In this document: positions 1 through 7,312 of the stretch, piece after piece
How positions within the stretch are numbered: position 1 is the stretch's first letter
Layout of the letters: every line of letters begins with the position of its first letter
Assembly: GCA_910587395.1 (NCBI GenBank)
Contig: CAJULJ010000078.1
Location: forward strand, 1 to 10,650
From: an uncultured Oscillospiraceae bacterium
GTDB taxonomy: Bacteria > Bacillota > Clostridia > Oscillospirales > Oscillospiraceae
Reading direction: 5' to 3'
DNA: 10,650 nucleotides
Notes under the pieces: model-generated
What the model was told of the DNA's origin: nothing
The model's database searches: none
Seen by the model: only the letters and a program-made list of their open reading frames with translations
Made by a program: the position numbers and the translations under genes

Positions 1-1480
1 TGGTGCCTTCGTCCAGATTGTTCAGCCAATCCACAAAGCCCTGGATGCCGCTGACAATGTTCTTGATGACCGGAAGCAGGATTTCCCCGATGGAAATGGC
101 AAGGCCCTCCAGAGCCGATTTCAGAATGGTGATCTGGCCTTGAAGGTTGTCCAGTTGTGTGTCCGCCATCTGCTGGGCCGCGCCGCCACTCTCGATGATT
201 GACTGCTGCAAATCGTCCCAGGTGTCGCCGGTGTTGGCGAGGAGAGCGTTCACGGCGGCGAGGTCGGTCTTGTTGAAGATGGTGGCGATGATGTTGGATT
301 TCTCGGCGGCGGTAATGCCGTCCATGCTTCGGTTGAGGTCGCCGAGGATGTCGTTGAGGGAGCGCATATTTCCCTCGGAGTCGTACACATCCACGCCAAG
401 CTGCTCCATAGCAGCAGCGGCCTTGTCGGTGGGGTTTTGCAGGGAGAGGATGACGTTGCGCAAATGTGTACCGCCCTCGGCTCCCTTGATGCCATTGTTG
501 GCGAGGATGCCGAGGGCGGTGTTCAATTCGGCGGTTCCGCCTTTGACAGACTTCGCCGTGGCACCGATGGTCAGGATGGCATCGCCAAGCTGGGCCACCG
601 ATGTATTTGTGGTGGAGGAGGTCTTTGCCATCTGGTCCACCATCGTGGTGGCTTCGTCCGTACCCATGCCGAGGGCGGACATGGCGTCCGTCACCATGTC
701 GGAGGCCGAGGCCAGGTCGATTCCGCCAGCCGCCGCCAGATTGAGGACGGTGGGCAGCGTGTCGCACATTTCCTGAGTGCTGTAGCCAGCGAGGGCGAGG
801 TAATTGAGCGCCTCTGCGCACTCGCTGGCGGAGAAGGCCGTTTCGGACCCCATCTGCTTGGCGAGGGCGGAGAGAGTGTCCATCGTGTTCACGGTCTCGC
901 CATTGACCTCGGACATGGCATCCTTGGAAATGCCCATCGTGGCCTGCACCTGGGACATGGAGGACTCGAAGTTGGCGGCGGTGGCAACAGCGGCGGTGCC
1001 GAGGCCAGCCAGGGGGACCGTGACCGACTTGGTGAGGTCCTCGCCCACCCCGGACACCTTATTGCCCACATCTTGGAGCTTGTCGCCGAACTGCCCGATC
1101 TTCTGGAGGGCGACATTGGAATTTTCCGCCTGCTTTTCCAGGTCCTTCAGCTTCTGCTCGGTTTCGATGATCTCTCGCTGGAGGGCGTCATACTGTGATT
1201 GGGTGATCTCCCCATTGGCGAGGGCTTGGTTGGCCTGCTCCGCAGCAGTTTTTAGTGTAGCCAGCTTCTCCTTCGTCTCGGAAACGGCCTCGCCCAGCAG
1301 CCTGTGTTTCTGGGCCAGCAGCTCCGTGTTGCCGGGGTCCAGCTTGAGCAGCTTATTGACATCCCGGAGGCTGCTCTGGGTGGTGGAGAGGGCCTTGTCC
1401 ACATCTTTAAGGGCGGTGGTCAGCTTTGTGGTATCACCGCCGATCTCCACCGTGATACCCGCGATCCGTCTTGCACCCAT
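1..1480 (-). CDS. Phage tail tape measure protein, N-terminal 493 residues (cut by window edge)
   Basis: The tape measure protein sets tail length and is packed inside the tail tube during assembly. The frame is open from ATG at 1480 to base 1 with no stop, so only the N-terminal part is here. GGAGGTGA lies just upstream of the ATG, inside the 16 nt gap after the preceding gene, which supports this start. Residues about 50-130 are charged and heptad-like (many KL, EQ and EI steps), consistent with coiled coil. Residues about 150-480 carry the conserved tape-measure core of TP901-type proteins, including FESSMSQVQATMGIS at 171-185, LNYLALAGYS at 225-234 and a hydrophobic stretch at 460-480. 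Its position directly after the tail assembly chaperone pair is the standard one. The family is usually much longer, so most of the gene lies to the left of the window. Confidence 0.96.
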   Translation of the reverse strand, partial: MGARRIAGITVEIGGDTTKLTTALKDVDKALSTTQSSLRDVNKLLKLDPGNTELLAQKHRLLGEAVSETKEKLATLKTAAEQANQALANGEITQSQYDALQREIIETEQKLKDLEKQAENSNVALQKIGQFGDKLQDVGNKVSGVGEDLTKSVTVPLAGLGTAAVATAANFESSMSQVQATMGISKDAMSEVNGETVNTMDTLSALAKQMGSETAFSASECAEALNYLALAGYSTQEMCDTLPTVLNLAAAGGIDLASASDMVTDAMSALGMGTDEATTMVDQMAKTSSTTNTSVAQLGDAILTIGATAKSVKGGTAELNTALGILANNGIKGAEGGTHLRNVILSLQNPTDKAAAAMEQLGVDVYDSEGNMRSLNDILGDLNRSMDGITAAEKSNIIATIFNKTDLAAVNALLANTGDTWDDLQQSIIESGGAAQQMADTQLDNLQGQITILKSALEGLAISIGEILLPVIKNIVSGIQGFVDWLNNLDEGT

Positions 1481-1496
1481 AGGCCGTCACCTCCCA

Positions 1497-1661
1497 TCAA
1501 AAGCGGTCCATATCTTCCTGGGTCGCCAGCGTTGCGTATTTGCAGTCATCGTTCAGTTGCTCCGCGAAAATGTCGTTGACCATGCCCACCGTCAGCAGGT
1601 CGAGGTCCCGGAGGGACAGCCCGACCTGCAAACAGCGGAGCAGGAACAACGGCGTGGTCAT
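1497..1661 (-). CDS. Tail assembly chaperone C-terminal segment (gpT-like), 54 codons
   Basis: This short ORF was read directly from the minus strand. It starts with an ATG that overlaps the stop of the preceding chaperone gene (ATGA at 1661-1658) and ends with TGA at 1499-1497. The product is 54 residues, beginning MTTPLFLLRC and ending EDMDRF. It lies between the tail assembly chaperone and the tape measure gene, where long-tailed phages encode the extension made by -1 frameshifting (the gpG/gpGT arrangement of lambda). It is in the -1 frame relative to that gene, and the frame is open back to the AAAAAAC heptamer, so it can be translated as a fusion. Independent translation from the overlapping ATG is also possible, but there is no clear ribosome binding site just upstream. 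The product is inferred to bind the tape measure protein and recruit tail tube subunits. Confidence 0.82.
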   Translation of the reverse strand: MTTPLFLLRCLQVGLSLRDLDLLTVGMVNDIFAEQLNDDCKYATLATQEDMDRF

Positions 1662-2038
1662 TTCCCGGTCAGTCGGGCGAAGTTTTTTTTAGACTGAACA
1701 TCCGTCTGCACATTCAGACCCCACAGCTCGATGAGCTGGGGCAGCACCTGGTAGATGGAGAAGGTGTTGAAGCTGTCCAGCCAGTCCTCCGGGGAATCCG
1801 GGACGGCAGCGGGGTCGGCGTGTTTCGCCATGATGTAGGCGATGTTCTCAAACATCTCCAGAGAGAACATATCCAGCCCGGAGCTGCCCTCGCTGTTGTC
1901 ACCCACGCTCTTTTCCAGCGCGGCGAGGTCCTTGTAGATGTCCCGGTGGAATTTCAGCCGGTAGATGCGGGGGATGGCGGCGCTGGCCTTGAAGGTGACC
2001 TGCTGGCCGTCAATTTCGATGGTGCGTTTGATACCCAT
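1658..2038 (-). CDS. Tail assembly chaperone (gpG-like)
   Basis: A 126-residue protein (MGIKRTIEIDG ... RLTGK) encoded between the tail tube gene and the tape measure gene. This position, size and the downstream frameshift identify it as the tail assembly chaperone, which coats the tape measure protein and is not kept in the virion. The sequence starts with a short beta-like segment (TIEIDGQQVTFKA) followed by a helical part rich in acidic and aromatic residues, as in chaperones of Bacillota siphophages. The start at 2038 follows a GGAGG-type ribosome binding site within the 13 nt gap after the tail tube gene. Near the C terminus (codons 117-119) it carries the slippery AAAAAAC, so most ribosomes should make the 126-residue form and a minority the extended form of about 180 residues. 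Confidence 0.87.
   Translation of the reverse strand: MGIKRTIEIDGQQVTFKASAAIPRIYRLKFHRDIYKDLAALEKSVGDNSEGSSGLDMFSLEMFENIAYIMAKHADPAAVPDSPEDWLDSFNTFSIYQVLPQLIELWGLNVQTDVQSKKNFARLTGK
1682..1688 (-). other. Programmed -1 ribosomal frameshift site (slippery AAAAAAC)
   Basis: On the minus strand the chaperone gene contains eight A residues followed by C. In the zero frame this reads AAA AAA AAC, which gives the canonical X XXY YYZ heptamer A AAA AAC. After a -1 slip the next codon starts at 1682, and seven more codons join in frame to the ATG at 1661. The result is a fusion of about 180 residues: 119 chaperone codons, 7 linker codons and 54 extension codons. A short stem (CCCG 1677-1674 with CGGG 1667-1664) begins four bases downstream and could be a weak stimulator. 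Frameshifting between these two tail genes is conserved across long-tailed phages. Use of this particular site is inferred. Confidence 0.85.
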
Positions 2039-2051
2039 GTGTCAGCCCTCC

Positions 2052-2666
2052 TTACCCTTCACCGCCAGCGGCGGCGTCCTCGTCCACAGCCGGGGTGTCG
2101 GCAGGCTGGTAGACGCTCTTGTACCAGTTGTTGTAGACGCTGGCCTTGGTGGAGTCGCCGGTCTTGGCCTTTACATAGCCGGTGGACAGAGGCCGCGCTT
2201 TCACCGTCAGGGTCTCGGTCTGCACCTCCCGGTTCTCCTCGTTGGTCTTGGCGGAGATAGAGGGCCGGGAGGCGGAGCAGTTGTAGAGAACATGACGGAT
2301 CTTCCGTACATCGCCATCGAACTCGAACAGGAGGGCGAATTTGCCCGTCTCGCTGGCGGCGTTCTCCAGCAGGACGCTGTTGGCGTCTGTGGTCTCCATG
2401 AGGATGTCGCGGCGGAAGGACTCCGGGATGAGGGCCAGCTCCAGATCGCCGTCATAGCCCTGGTTGTTGTTGATGACGTAATACTCGATGCCGTCCGCGT
2501 AGAAGCTCTCCGGCTCCCCCTGGGGGTCCAGAGACAGGGACACCGCGCCGGGGAGGGCCACGGGGTCGCCCCAAGTGTACTTCCCGTCGTTGTCCTGGGA
2601 CAGCGGGGCGTAGTGGACATTGCAAATATTGAACTTCACCTTGTTGCGTTTATTGGCGCTGCTCAT
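2052..2666 (-). CDS. Major tail (tube) protein, phi13-like
   Basis: The 204-residue protein is predicted to polymerise into the non-contractile tail tube. The sequence is rich in beta-type segments (FNICNVHYAPL near the start, YTWGDPVALPGAVSLSL, SRPSISAKT, TETLTVKARPL), with the aromatic and glycine pattern of the phi13/TP901-type major tail family. An acidic, low-complexity C-terminal tail (about the last 15 residues) follows the predicted tube domain, and there is no added Ig-like domain. Its ATG overlaps the stop of the upstream gene in an ATGA (2666-2663), which suggests translational coupling. The position between a tail terminator candidate and the tail assembly chaperone fits. No sheath gene is present between it and the chaperone, which argues for a siphovirus rather than a contractile tail. 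Confidence 0.9.
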   Translation of the reverse strand: MSSANKRNKVKFNICNVHYAPLSQDNDGKYTWGDPVALPGAVSLSLDPQGEPESFYADGIEYYVINNNQGYDGDLELALIPESFRRDILMETTDANSVLLENAASETGKFALLFEFDGDVRKIRHVLYNCSASRPSISAKTNEENREVQTETLTVKARPLSTGYVKAKTGDSTKASVYNNWYKSVYQPADTPAVDEDAAAGGEG

Positions 2667-2986
2667 GCAGATACCTCCATTTCATAAAGGACCTCGTACA
2701 GTTTTTCGCTGTCGATCCATGTTTCGCCTTTGCCGTAAAAAATGCCGCCCTCGTCCAGAGCGGCTTCGATCTGCTCCTCCAGCGCCGGGTCCTTCCTATC
2801 GGTGTAGACCTCGATGTGGAGGACATCCTGCTTGAAGTACGCCACCCCATCGGCGGCGAAGTTGTCCGCCTTGGGGCAGCGGTACACCAGGAAGGGCGGG
2901 TCAGGCCCTTCGCCCTCGGCAAAGTGGTCATAGGCGAAGGGAAAGCCCAGCCGCTCCAGCAGGGCGGGAACATCTGATTTTTTCAT
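2663..2986 (-). CDS. Probable tail terminator protein
   Basis: The 107-residue protein starts MKKSDVPALLERLGFPFAYD and has an alternating alpha/beta pattern: an N-terminal helix, a strand FLVYRC, a strand VLHIEVYTDRKD, a helix with EEQIEAAL and a final strand YEVLYEME. That layout and its place between a gp10-like protein and the major tail protein match tail terminators of the lambda gpU / SPP1 gp17 type, which cap the tail and join it to the head. Both ends overlap neighbours by 4 nt (ATGA at 2986-2983 and 2666-2663), so it belongs to a tightly coupled translation unit. The assignment relies more on position and size than on a diagnostic motif. Another small neck protein remains possible. 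Confidence 0.7.
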   Translation of the reverse strand: MKKSDVPALLERLGFPFAYDHFAEGEGPDPPFLVYRCPKADNFAADGVAYFKQDVLHIEVYTDRKDPALEEQIEAALDEGGIFYGKGETWIDSEKLYEVLYEMEVSA

Positions 2987-3366
2987 CCGCGCAGTTTCCT
3001 TTCCGCAATCTCCAGCAGCTCCTTCTCCGCCAAAGCCTCGCCGGGGGCGATGTGGGGGAAGGAACGTGTCCTGCCGCCGCCCCGCTTGGCGTGGCCGTTC
3101 TCCAGCAGATGGGTCAGCCGGTAGTGCTTTGCCGAGTGGATGGTGTTGACCAGGGATTGGTGTGTTTCAGATACCTTGGTGATGGTCCAGCTCTTTTTGT
3201 ACTTCCCGGTCTTGACCGGGGCGCGGGACTGTATCTCAGCTTTTACATCCTCGCTGACGGTACGAACAGCCTCTTTGACCTCATCTGAGGCCATAGACAC
3301 ATATTCCTCAAGCTGGGCCATGACCGCGCCGGGGAACTGGTCGATGGACACCCTGTCTCTTGCCAT
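2983..3366 (-). CDS. HK97 gp10-like tail-completion / neck protein
   Basis: The 127-residue protein has the hallmark of the HK97 gp10-like family: a helical N-terminal half (ASDEVKEAVRTVSEDVKAEI) followed by the conserved APVKTGKYKKSW segment at about 49-60, a histidine-containing loop (HAKRGGGRTRSFPHI) and a charged C-terminal helix. These proteins act at the head-tail interface and are thought to complete the tail before joining. The start at 3366 has GGAGGTGA four bases upstream, and that motif overlaps the stop of the previous gene. The end overlaps the next gene by 4 nt. Order connector, head closure, gp10-like, terminator, tail tube is the usual one for HK97-type phages. The family match is solid. 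The precise role is known only for some members. Confidence 0.88.
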   Translation of the reverse strand: MARDRVSIDQFPGAVMAQLEEYVSMASDEVKEAVRTVSEDVKAEIQSRAPVKTGKYKKSWTITKVSETHQSLVNTIHSAKHYRLTHLLENGHAKRGGGRTRSFPHIAPGEALAEKELLEIAERKLRG

Positions 3367-3370
3367 GACC

Positions 3371-3703
3371 TCACCTCCGCTCCCGCTGGGCGGTCAGCTT
3401 CAGCTTTTCATGTCGGAACTGCACATCGTCCACCGTAACAATGTTGTAGATACTGCCGCCGAACAGGATGCGGAACTTGGTGCTGTCCAAATCCCGGAGC
3501 CGCTCACACCAGCGCACCTCGAACACCAGGGTATCGCTGCCGAGGGTCTGCCCAGCGGCCCCGTACTCTTTGCCGGAGGCGAGGTTGGCGTAGGCGGCGC
3601 AGGACCAGAAATCCACCCAGGCGTTGGTGTGGTTGCCGATGGCGTCCTTCTGCACCACGGCCTGCTGGATGGTGATGCGGGAGCGCAGCTTGGAAATATC
3701 CAT
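3371..3703 (-). CDS. Head closure (head-tail joining) protein
   Basis: The 110-residue protein has the small beta-barrel pattern of the phage head-tail joining family (SPP1 gp16-like): MDISKLRSRITIQQ at the start, AYANLASGKEYGAAG in the middle, then TLVFEVRW, FRILFGGSIYNIVTVDD and a C-terminal KLKLTAQRE. These rings sit below the connector and close the DNA-filled head. The ATG shares one base with the stop of the upstream connector gene (TGATG, 3705-3701) and is preceded by GGGAGGTGG at a suitable distance, so the start is well supported. It lies between the gp6-like connector and the gp10-like protein, as expected. Confidence 0.86.
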   Translation of the reverse strand: MDISKLRSRITIQQAVVQKDAIGNHTNAWVDFWSCAAYANLASGKEYGAAGQTLGSDTLVFEVRWCERLRDLDSTKFRILFGGSIYNIVTVDDVQFRHEKLKLTAQRERR

Positions 3704-3966
3704 CAGAAGGCCACCTCCCGCTCGGTGGCGAGGATATAGCGGAGCATCCGGGTCAGCTCATCCATATCGGCGTTCTCCCGATGCTCGTAGAGGTAGGCCA
3801 CAGCGAACAGCGCCGCCACTTTGTTGATGGGGAGCGGCTCCACGGCCTTCCGCAGCGTCTCTTCGCAGAGGCTCTCGGCGGTATGGATCAGTTTCCGAAT
3901 GATGGAGTCATCATCGTCATGGTCCACCCGGAGGTACTTCTTGGCCTCGTTCAGCGTGACGATCAT
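3703..3966 (-). CDS. Head-tail connector protein, HK97 gp6-like
   Basis: The 87-residue, mostly helical protein begins MIVTLNEAKKYLRVDHDDDD and continues with an amphipathic helix (IIRKLIHTAESLCEETL). This is the signature start of gp6-like connector proteins ('MIVTLEEAKxYLRVD...DD..I'). It forms a ring that docks on the portal and links it to the closure protein. The start has GGAGG seven bases upstream. It is the first gene after the hairpin that follows the capsid gene, and it starts the tightly packed block of connector and tail genes. Its stop shares one base with the next start. Confidence 0.92.
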   Translation of the reverse strand: MIVTLNEAKKYLRVDHDDDDSIIRKLIHTAESLCEETLRKAVEPLPINKVAALFAVAYLYEHRENADMDELTRMLRYILATEREVAF

Positions 3967-3990
3967 CCTATCGCCTCCTCGTAAAATGGC

Positions 3991-4021
3991 GAGGCCCCGG
4001 TGGTGTGTTTACCGGGGCCTC
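3991..4021 (-). terminator. Perfect 11-bp hairpin between capsid and connector genes (possible partial terminator)
   Basis: GAGGCCCCGGT (3991-4001) and ACCGGGGCCTC (4011-4021) are perfect inverted repeats of 11 bp around a 9-base loop. The hairpin is the dominant feature of the 70-base gap between the capsid stop and the connector start. Read on the minus strand, it is followed by GCCATTTTAC, so the U run is short and begins four bases after the stem. That makes a weak or partial terminator, or an mRNA-stabilising 3' end for the abundant capsid message, more likely than a full stop. A hairpin after the capsid gene would lower expression of the minor connector proteins. Confidence 0.6.
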
Positions 4022-4036
4022 TGGGTTTTGGAGTTA

Positions 4037-5257
4037 TCAGGTGCTGGAGCCAGAGCCGGAGCCAGCCTTCTGCTTCAGCACCTTCAGCGCCTCCGGCAGA
4101 ATCAGCTTACCGTCCACGCGCTGGGAGGCGAGGAAGCCCACCTGCCCGGTGGTAGCATACAGCTCATTCAGCCGCTTAAAGATACGGCCCTGGCGGTCGG
4201 CGATCCAGTAATACTTGAAGTCGCCGAAGATGATGGACTTGGCCCCAGCAGCGATGGAGGGCATGAATGCGGAGGTCTTAACGGGACGGCCCAGGATGGT
4301 GTCCGGGGCGTTGGCGATAAGACCGGGCTGCCAGAGGTACTGGCCGTTGTTGTCCTTCAGCTTGCGGATGGCCTTGATGGTGGAATCGTTCACCACCCAT
4401 GTGGCCTTCTTGCGGTAGGGGGAGAGCAGGCTGAAGTAGAGGTCCAGCAGCTCGTCATCGGTGATAGCCGTGGCGGAGGCGGCGGTCACACCGACCTCGG
4501 CACCGCCCTTATCCGCCAGCAGGCCCAGGGGTTTGCCGGAGCCGTCCCCGGTGAAGAAGGCTTCCTCCTCCTTGTTGCCGATGCGCCGCGCGAACTCTCT
4601 GGCGATATAGTTCTCCAGATCGAACACGCTGTCGTTGAGCAACTCCTCGGAAATCTTGATGGTGGTCCCCAGCTTGAAGGAGCCAAGGGTCACCTGACCG
4701 AAGGAATCCTGGGTCTCAGGGAACGCGCCGCCCTCCTCGATCCAGTCAGCGGTCCCCTTGGAGGACACCACGGGGATTTTCCGCTCCCCGCTGGCGGTGT
4801 TGATGACGTGGGCAAGGGAGCGGAAGATATTCTCCTCCTCCAGCGCCTCCACCAAAGTGCGCTCATACTCGTCCGGCACCAGGTAGCCGCCCTCGGTGTC
4901 AGCACCGATGCGGAGTGCATCCACCACCTGGGGCGTGGGGTTCTTGGTGCGCATCAGGTCCCAGAAGCTGGCGCGGTACTCGTCCGCAGCGCGGCCCGTC
5001 CGCTCGTCCCCCTTGCCGTTCAGGGGCTTGCCGGTGAGGGGCGCGGCGGTGGGCTTGGACAGCTCGGCCTCCAGAGCCTCCCGCCGCTCCAGGCGGGCGA
5101 TCTCCTTGCCCAGATCGGTGATGTCCTGCTCCATGCGGGTGTAGGTGGCATCGTCCTCGGCGGACAGGATGCCCTTGTCGTTGCGGTGGCTGTCCAGGAA
5201 AGCCTTTGCAGCCTCCCACGCCTTGGCCCGCTTCTCGCGCAGTTCCAGAATAGTCAT
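4037..5257 (-). CDS. Major capsid protein, HK97 fold, with N-terminal delta (scaffold) domain
   Basis: This gene encodes the 406-residue shell protein of the head. Residues 1 to about 105 are charged and helical (ELREKRAKAWEAAKAFLD, DITDLGKEIARLERREALEA), the typical delta domain that acts as internal scaffold and is removed by the prohead protease. The mature part follows, with GADTEGGYLVPDEY at 118-131, the E-loop/P-domain stretch WIEEGGAFPETQDSFGQVTL at 172-191, ISEELLNDS at 202-210 and FFTGDGSGKPLGLL at 235-248. All are conserved HK97-type landmarks. An in-frame ATG at 5263 lies only two bases from GGAGG, whereas the ATG at 5257 lies eight bases from it, so 5257 is chosen. It directly follows the protease and precedes the connector. 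A Gly/Ser-rich tail ends the protein. Confidence 0.97.
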   Translation of the reverse strand: MTILELREKRAKAWEAAKAFLDSHRNDKGILSAEDDATYTRMEQDITDLGKEIARLERREALEAELSKPTAAPLTGKPLNGKGDERTGRAADEYRASFWDLMRTKNPTPQVVDALRIGADTEGGYLVPDEYERTLVEALEEENIFRSLAHVINTASGERKIPVVSSKGTADWIEEGGAFPETQDSFGQVTLGSFKLGTTIKISEELLNDSVFDLENYIAREFARRIGNKEEEAFFTGDGSGKPLGLLADKGGAEVGVTAASATAITDDELLDLYFSLLSPYRKKATWVVNDSTIKAIRKLKDNNGQYLWQPGLIANAPDTILGRPVKTSAFMPSIAAGAKSIIFGDFKYYWIADRQGRIFKRLNELYATTGQVGFLASQRVDGKLILPEALKVLKQKAGSGSGSST

Positions 5258-5265
5258 AGTCATAT

Positions 5266-5270
5266 CCTCC
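5266..5270 (-). promoter_or_regulatory. Ribosome binding site that decides the capsid start
   Basis: GGAGG on the minus strand sits directly after the protease stop codon (TAA at 5273-5271). Two in-frame ATGs follow, at 5263 (spacing 2) and 5257 (spacing 8). Only the second has normal spacing, so the capsid protein most likely begins MTILELRE. Confidence 0.75.
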
Positions 5271-6017
5271 TTAAAATTTCAAAAGATTGAGCCGCTCCAT
5301 CAGCGTGTCGATGGAACGGCCCGTGGGTGTAGGTGCGGGGGTGGGTTTGGTGATCTGACACTTGGCGGCGATCTTCCCCATGAGGGAATTGACCACCGTG
5401 GCCGGAGAGTACAGCATGGAGCCAGCGGGCGGGGCCTCGTCCTCCGCCTGGGCGCGGGACAGGATGCCGTCCGCAAAGCCCAGATCCACCGCCTTGTTCG
5501 CGTCCATCCAGGTCTCACTGTCCATGAGGTGGGACAGCTTGGCGCGGGACAGGCCGCTCTTGATCTCGTAGGCGTTGATGATGGAGTCCTTCACGGCGTC
5601 CAGCATGGCGATGGCCTTCTCCATGTCCCCGGCATCGCCCCAGGCAATGGTGGCGGGGTTGTGGATCATCATGGTGGACACCGGGGACATGAGGACCTTG
5701 GTGCCAGCCATAGCGATGACCGAGGCGGCGCTGGCGGCGATGCCGTCAATTTTCACGGTCACATCGTGGGGGTAGTCCATGAGCATATTGTAGATTTGCG
5801 CCGCCGCCACACAGTCCCCGCCGGGGCTGTTGATCCAGACCGTGATGTTGCCAGAGCCGCCCATCAGCTCGTCCTTGAAAAGCTGTGGGGTCACATCATC
5901 GTCATACCAGCTATCTTCGGCGATGGTGCCGTTGAGGAACAGCGTCCGTTCCTCCGTCTGCTCCATCGTCTCCTGGTTGGTCACCCTCCGGGTCTTCCAG
6001 TTCCAGAATTTTTTCAT
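5271..6017 (-). CDS. ClpP-like prohead (head maturation) protease, S14 family
   Basis: The 248-residue protein is a ClpP-fold serine protease predicted to cleave the capsid delta domain during head maturation. Visible landmarks are WINSPGGD at 61-68 (oxyanion-hole region), DGIAASAAS at 91-99 with nucleophile Ser96, STMMIHNPAT at 114-123 with catalytic His119, and SETWMDANKAVDLGFADGIL at 167-186. The ClpP catalytic Asp position falls on Glu168 in that last motif, by my alignment. The start at 6017 is chosen because GAGGAAG lies six bases upstream. The ATG at 6032 has its purine run directly abutting it. The first 107 bases overlap the end of the portal gene in another frame. The proline/threonine-rich C-terminal tail is typical linker sequence. 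Portal, protease, capsid order is the standard HK97 arrangement. Confidence 0.95.
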   Translation of the reverse strand: MKKFWNWKTRRVTNQETMEQTEERTLFLNGTIAEDSWYDDDVTPQLFKDELMGGSGNITVWINSPGGDCVAAAQIYNMLMDYPHDVTVKIDGIAASAASVIAMAGTKVLMSPVSTMMIHNPATIAWGDAGDMEKAIAMLDAVKDSIINAYEIKSGLSRAKLSHLMDSETWMDANKAVDLGFADGILSRAQAEDEAPPAGSMLYSPATVVNSLMGKIAAKCQITKPTPAPTPTGRSIDTLMERLNLLKF

Positions 6018-7275
6018 CGGAATCTTCCTCATCTCCTGTCGTTGTGGTATTTGCAAAAGCCCCGGCCTGGTGCAGCGGGAGCATATTGCCGTTGATGAGG
6101 TACAAATCGCCGCCCTCCTCGGTGGGGATGCGGTCGAGGTTCTCCAGTTCCCGGATGTCGTTGGCGGACATCCAGCCATTCTGACGGGCGGTAGCGTAGC
6201 CGTTCATCCGGCTCTCGTAGTCGCCCCGGAGCAACCCCTCCAGATTGAATTTCACAAAATATCGGACCTTTTCCGCCTGGGTGAACAGGGCGCGGGTGAG
6301 GGACTGCTCCCAGCGCACCACCCAGGGGTTCAGCGTGTATTTCACGAACTCCAGCGACTGCTGCTCAATATTAGAAAAGCTCGACTTTTCCAGGTCGCCC
6401 ACCATGTGGGGCGGCACTCGGAAAATTCGAGCGATCTCATTGATTTGGAATTTCCTCGTTTCGAGGAACTGTGCCTGCTCCGGCGAGATGCCGATGGGCG
6501 CGTATTTCATGCCCTCCTCCAGAACGGCGATCTTGTTGGCGTTGCCGCTGCCGCCGAAGGTGGACTGCCAGCTCTCCCGTACACGCTGGGGGTCTTTAAT
6601 GGTGCCGGGGTGTTCCAGGACGCCGCCCGGAGCCGCGCCGTTAGCGAAGAACTTAGCGCCGTACTCCTCGCAGGCGATCGCCATGCCGATGGCGTTCTTC
6701 GCCATAGCGATGGGGCTGTATCCCACCAAGCCGTCAAAGCCCAAGCCGGGGATGTGCAGCACGTCCGAGGGCCGGAGGATGGCGGTCTGGTTCTTGTCCC
6801 GGATGGCCTCGTCCGTTCCCCGCTGGTAGGTGTAGTAAAGCTGGCCCTGGCTGTCACGGTCTACCGACATTTTGTTGGGCATCAGGGGATAGAGGGCAAT
6901 GACCTCACCCTTGCCGTTGCGGATGATCTGGGCGTAGGCGTTGCCCCATAGGAGCAGATGGGTCATGAGGGTTTCCCGGAACACGAAAGAACTCATTTCC
7001 GGGTTCGGTTCGTCATGGAGTAGGAGGTACAGCGGATGGTCGATGGCCTTCTCCTTGCCGCCGTCCTCGGTGTAGCGATAGAGGTTGAGGGGCAAGCCAG
7101 CCACGGCCTCCGCCAAGATGCGGATGCAGGAATACACCGCCGTCATCTGCATGGCGCTGCGCTCGGTGACGGTCTTGCTGGAGGTGGAGCCGCCGAAGAA
7201 AAAGGTGTAGGCGCTCCCGGCTGTGCTGTTCTGGGGAGCGTCCCGCGACCGGAACAGACTATTGAAAAAGCCCAT
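5911..7275 (-). CDS. Portal protein, HK97 family
   Basis: The portal forms the dodecameric ring at one head vertex through which DNA is packaged and ejected. The 454-residue protein shows the family pattern: AVYSCIRILAEAVAGLPLNLY at 46-66, HPLYLLLHDEPNPEMSSF at 80-97, LLLWGNAYAQIIRNGKGEV at 107-125, LRPSDVLHIPG at 167-177, FQINEIARIFRVPPHMVGD at 276-294 and LENLDRIPTEEGGD at 377-390. The ATG at 7275 (MGFFNSLF) is preceded by AAGGATGGTGATC, which matches the extended Shine-Dalgarno. Upstream in-frame ATGs lack this. The last 35 residues are acidic and low-complexity, then basic, and overlap the protease start. Upstream lies the opposite-strand cargo cassette instead of the terminase gene. Confidence 0.96.
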   Translation of the reverse strand: MGFFNSLFRSRDAPQNSTAGSAYTFFFGGSTSSKTVTERSAMQMTAVYSCIRILAEAVAGLPLNLYRYTEDGGKEKAIDHPLYLLLHDEPNPEMSSFVFRETLMTHLLLWGNAYAQIIRNGKGEVIALYPLMPNKMSVDRDSQGQLYYTYQRGTDEAIRDKNQTAILRPSDVLHIPGLGFDGLVGYSPIAMAKNAIGMAIACEEYGAKFFANGAAPGGVLEHPGTIKDPQRVRESWQSTFGGSGNANKIAVLEEGMKYAPIGISPEQAQFLETRKFQINEIARIFRVPPHMVGDLEKSSFSNIEQQSLEFVKYTLNPWVVRWEQSLTRALFTQAEKVRYFVKFNLEGLLRGDYESRMNGYATARQNGWMSANDIRELENLDRIPTEEGGDLYLINGNMLPLHQAGAFANTTTTGDEEDSDEKILELEDPEGDQPGDDGADGGTDAVPQRHHRRR

Positions 7276-7312
7276 AGAGATCACCATCCTTTTGAAAATG
7301 GGCATAAGAAAA

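Noticed and set aside
437..1697. Plus-strand open frames opposite the tape measure and chaperone genes
   Set aside because: The minus strand carries a continuous, recognisable tape measure protein. The plus-strand frames overlap each other, lack ribosome binding sites and show low-complexity translations.
3821..5290. Long plus-strand open frame (489 codons) opposite the capsid gene
   Set aside because: It is antisense to a clear HK97 capsid gene with a good ribosome binding site. Its translation is rich in Gly, Leu, Val and Ala runs without domain features, as expected for the complement of GC-rich coding DNA.
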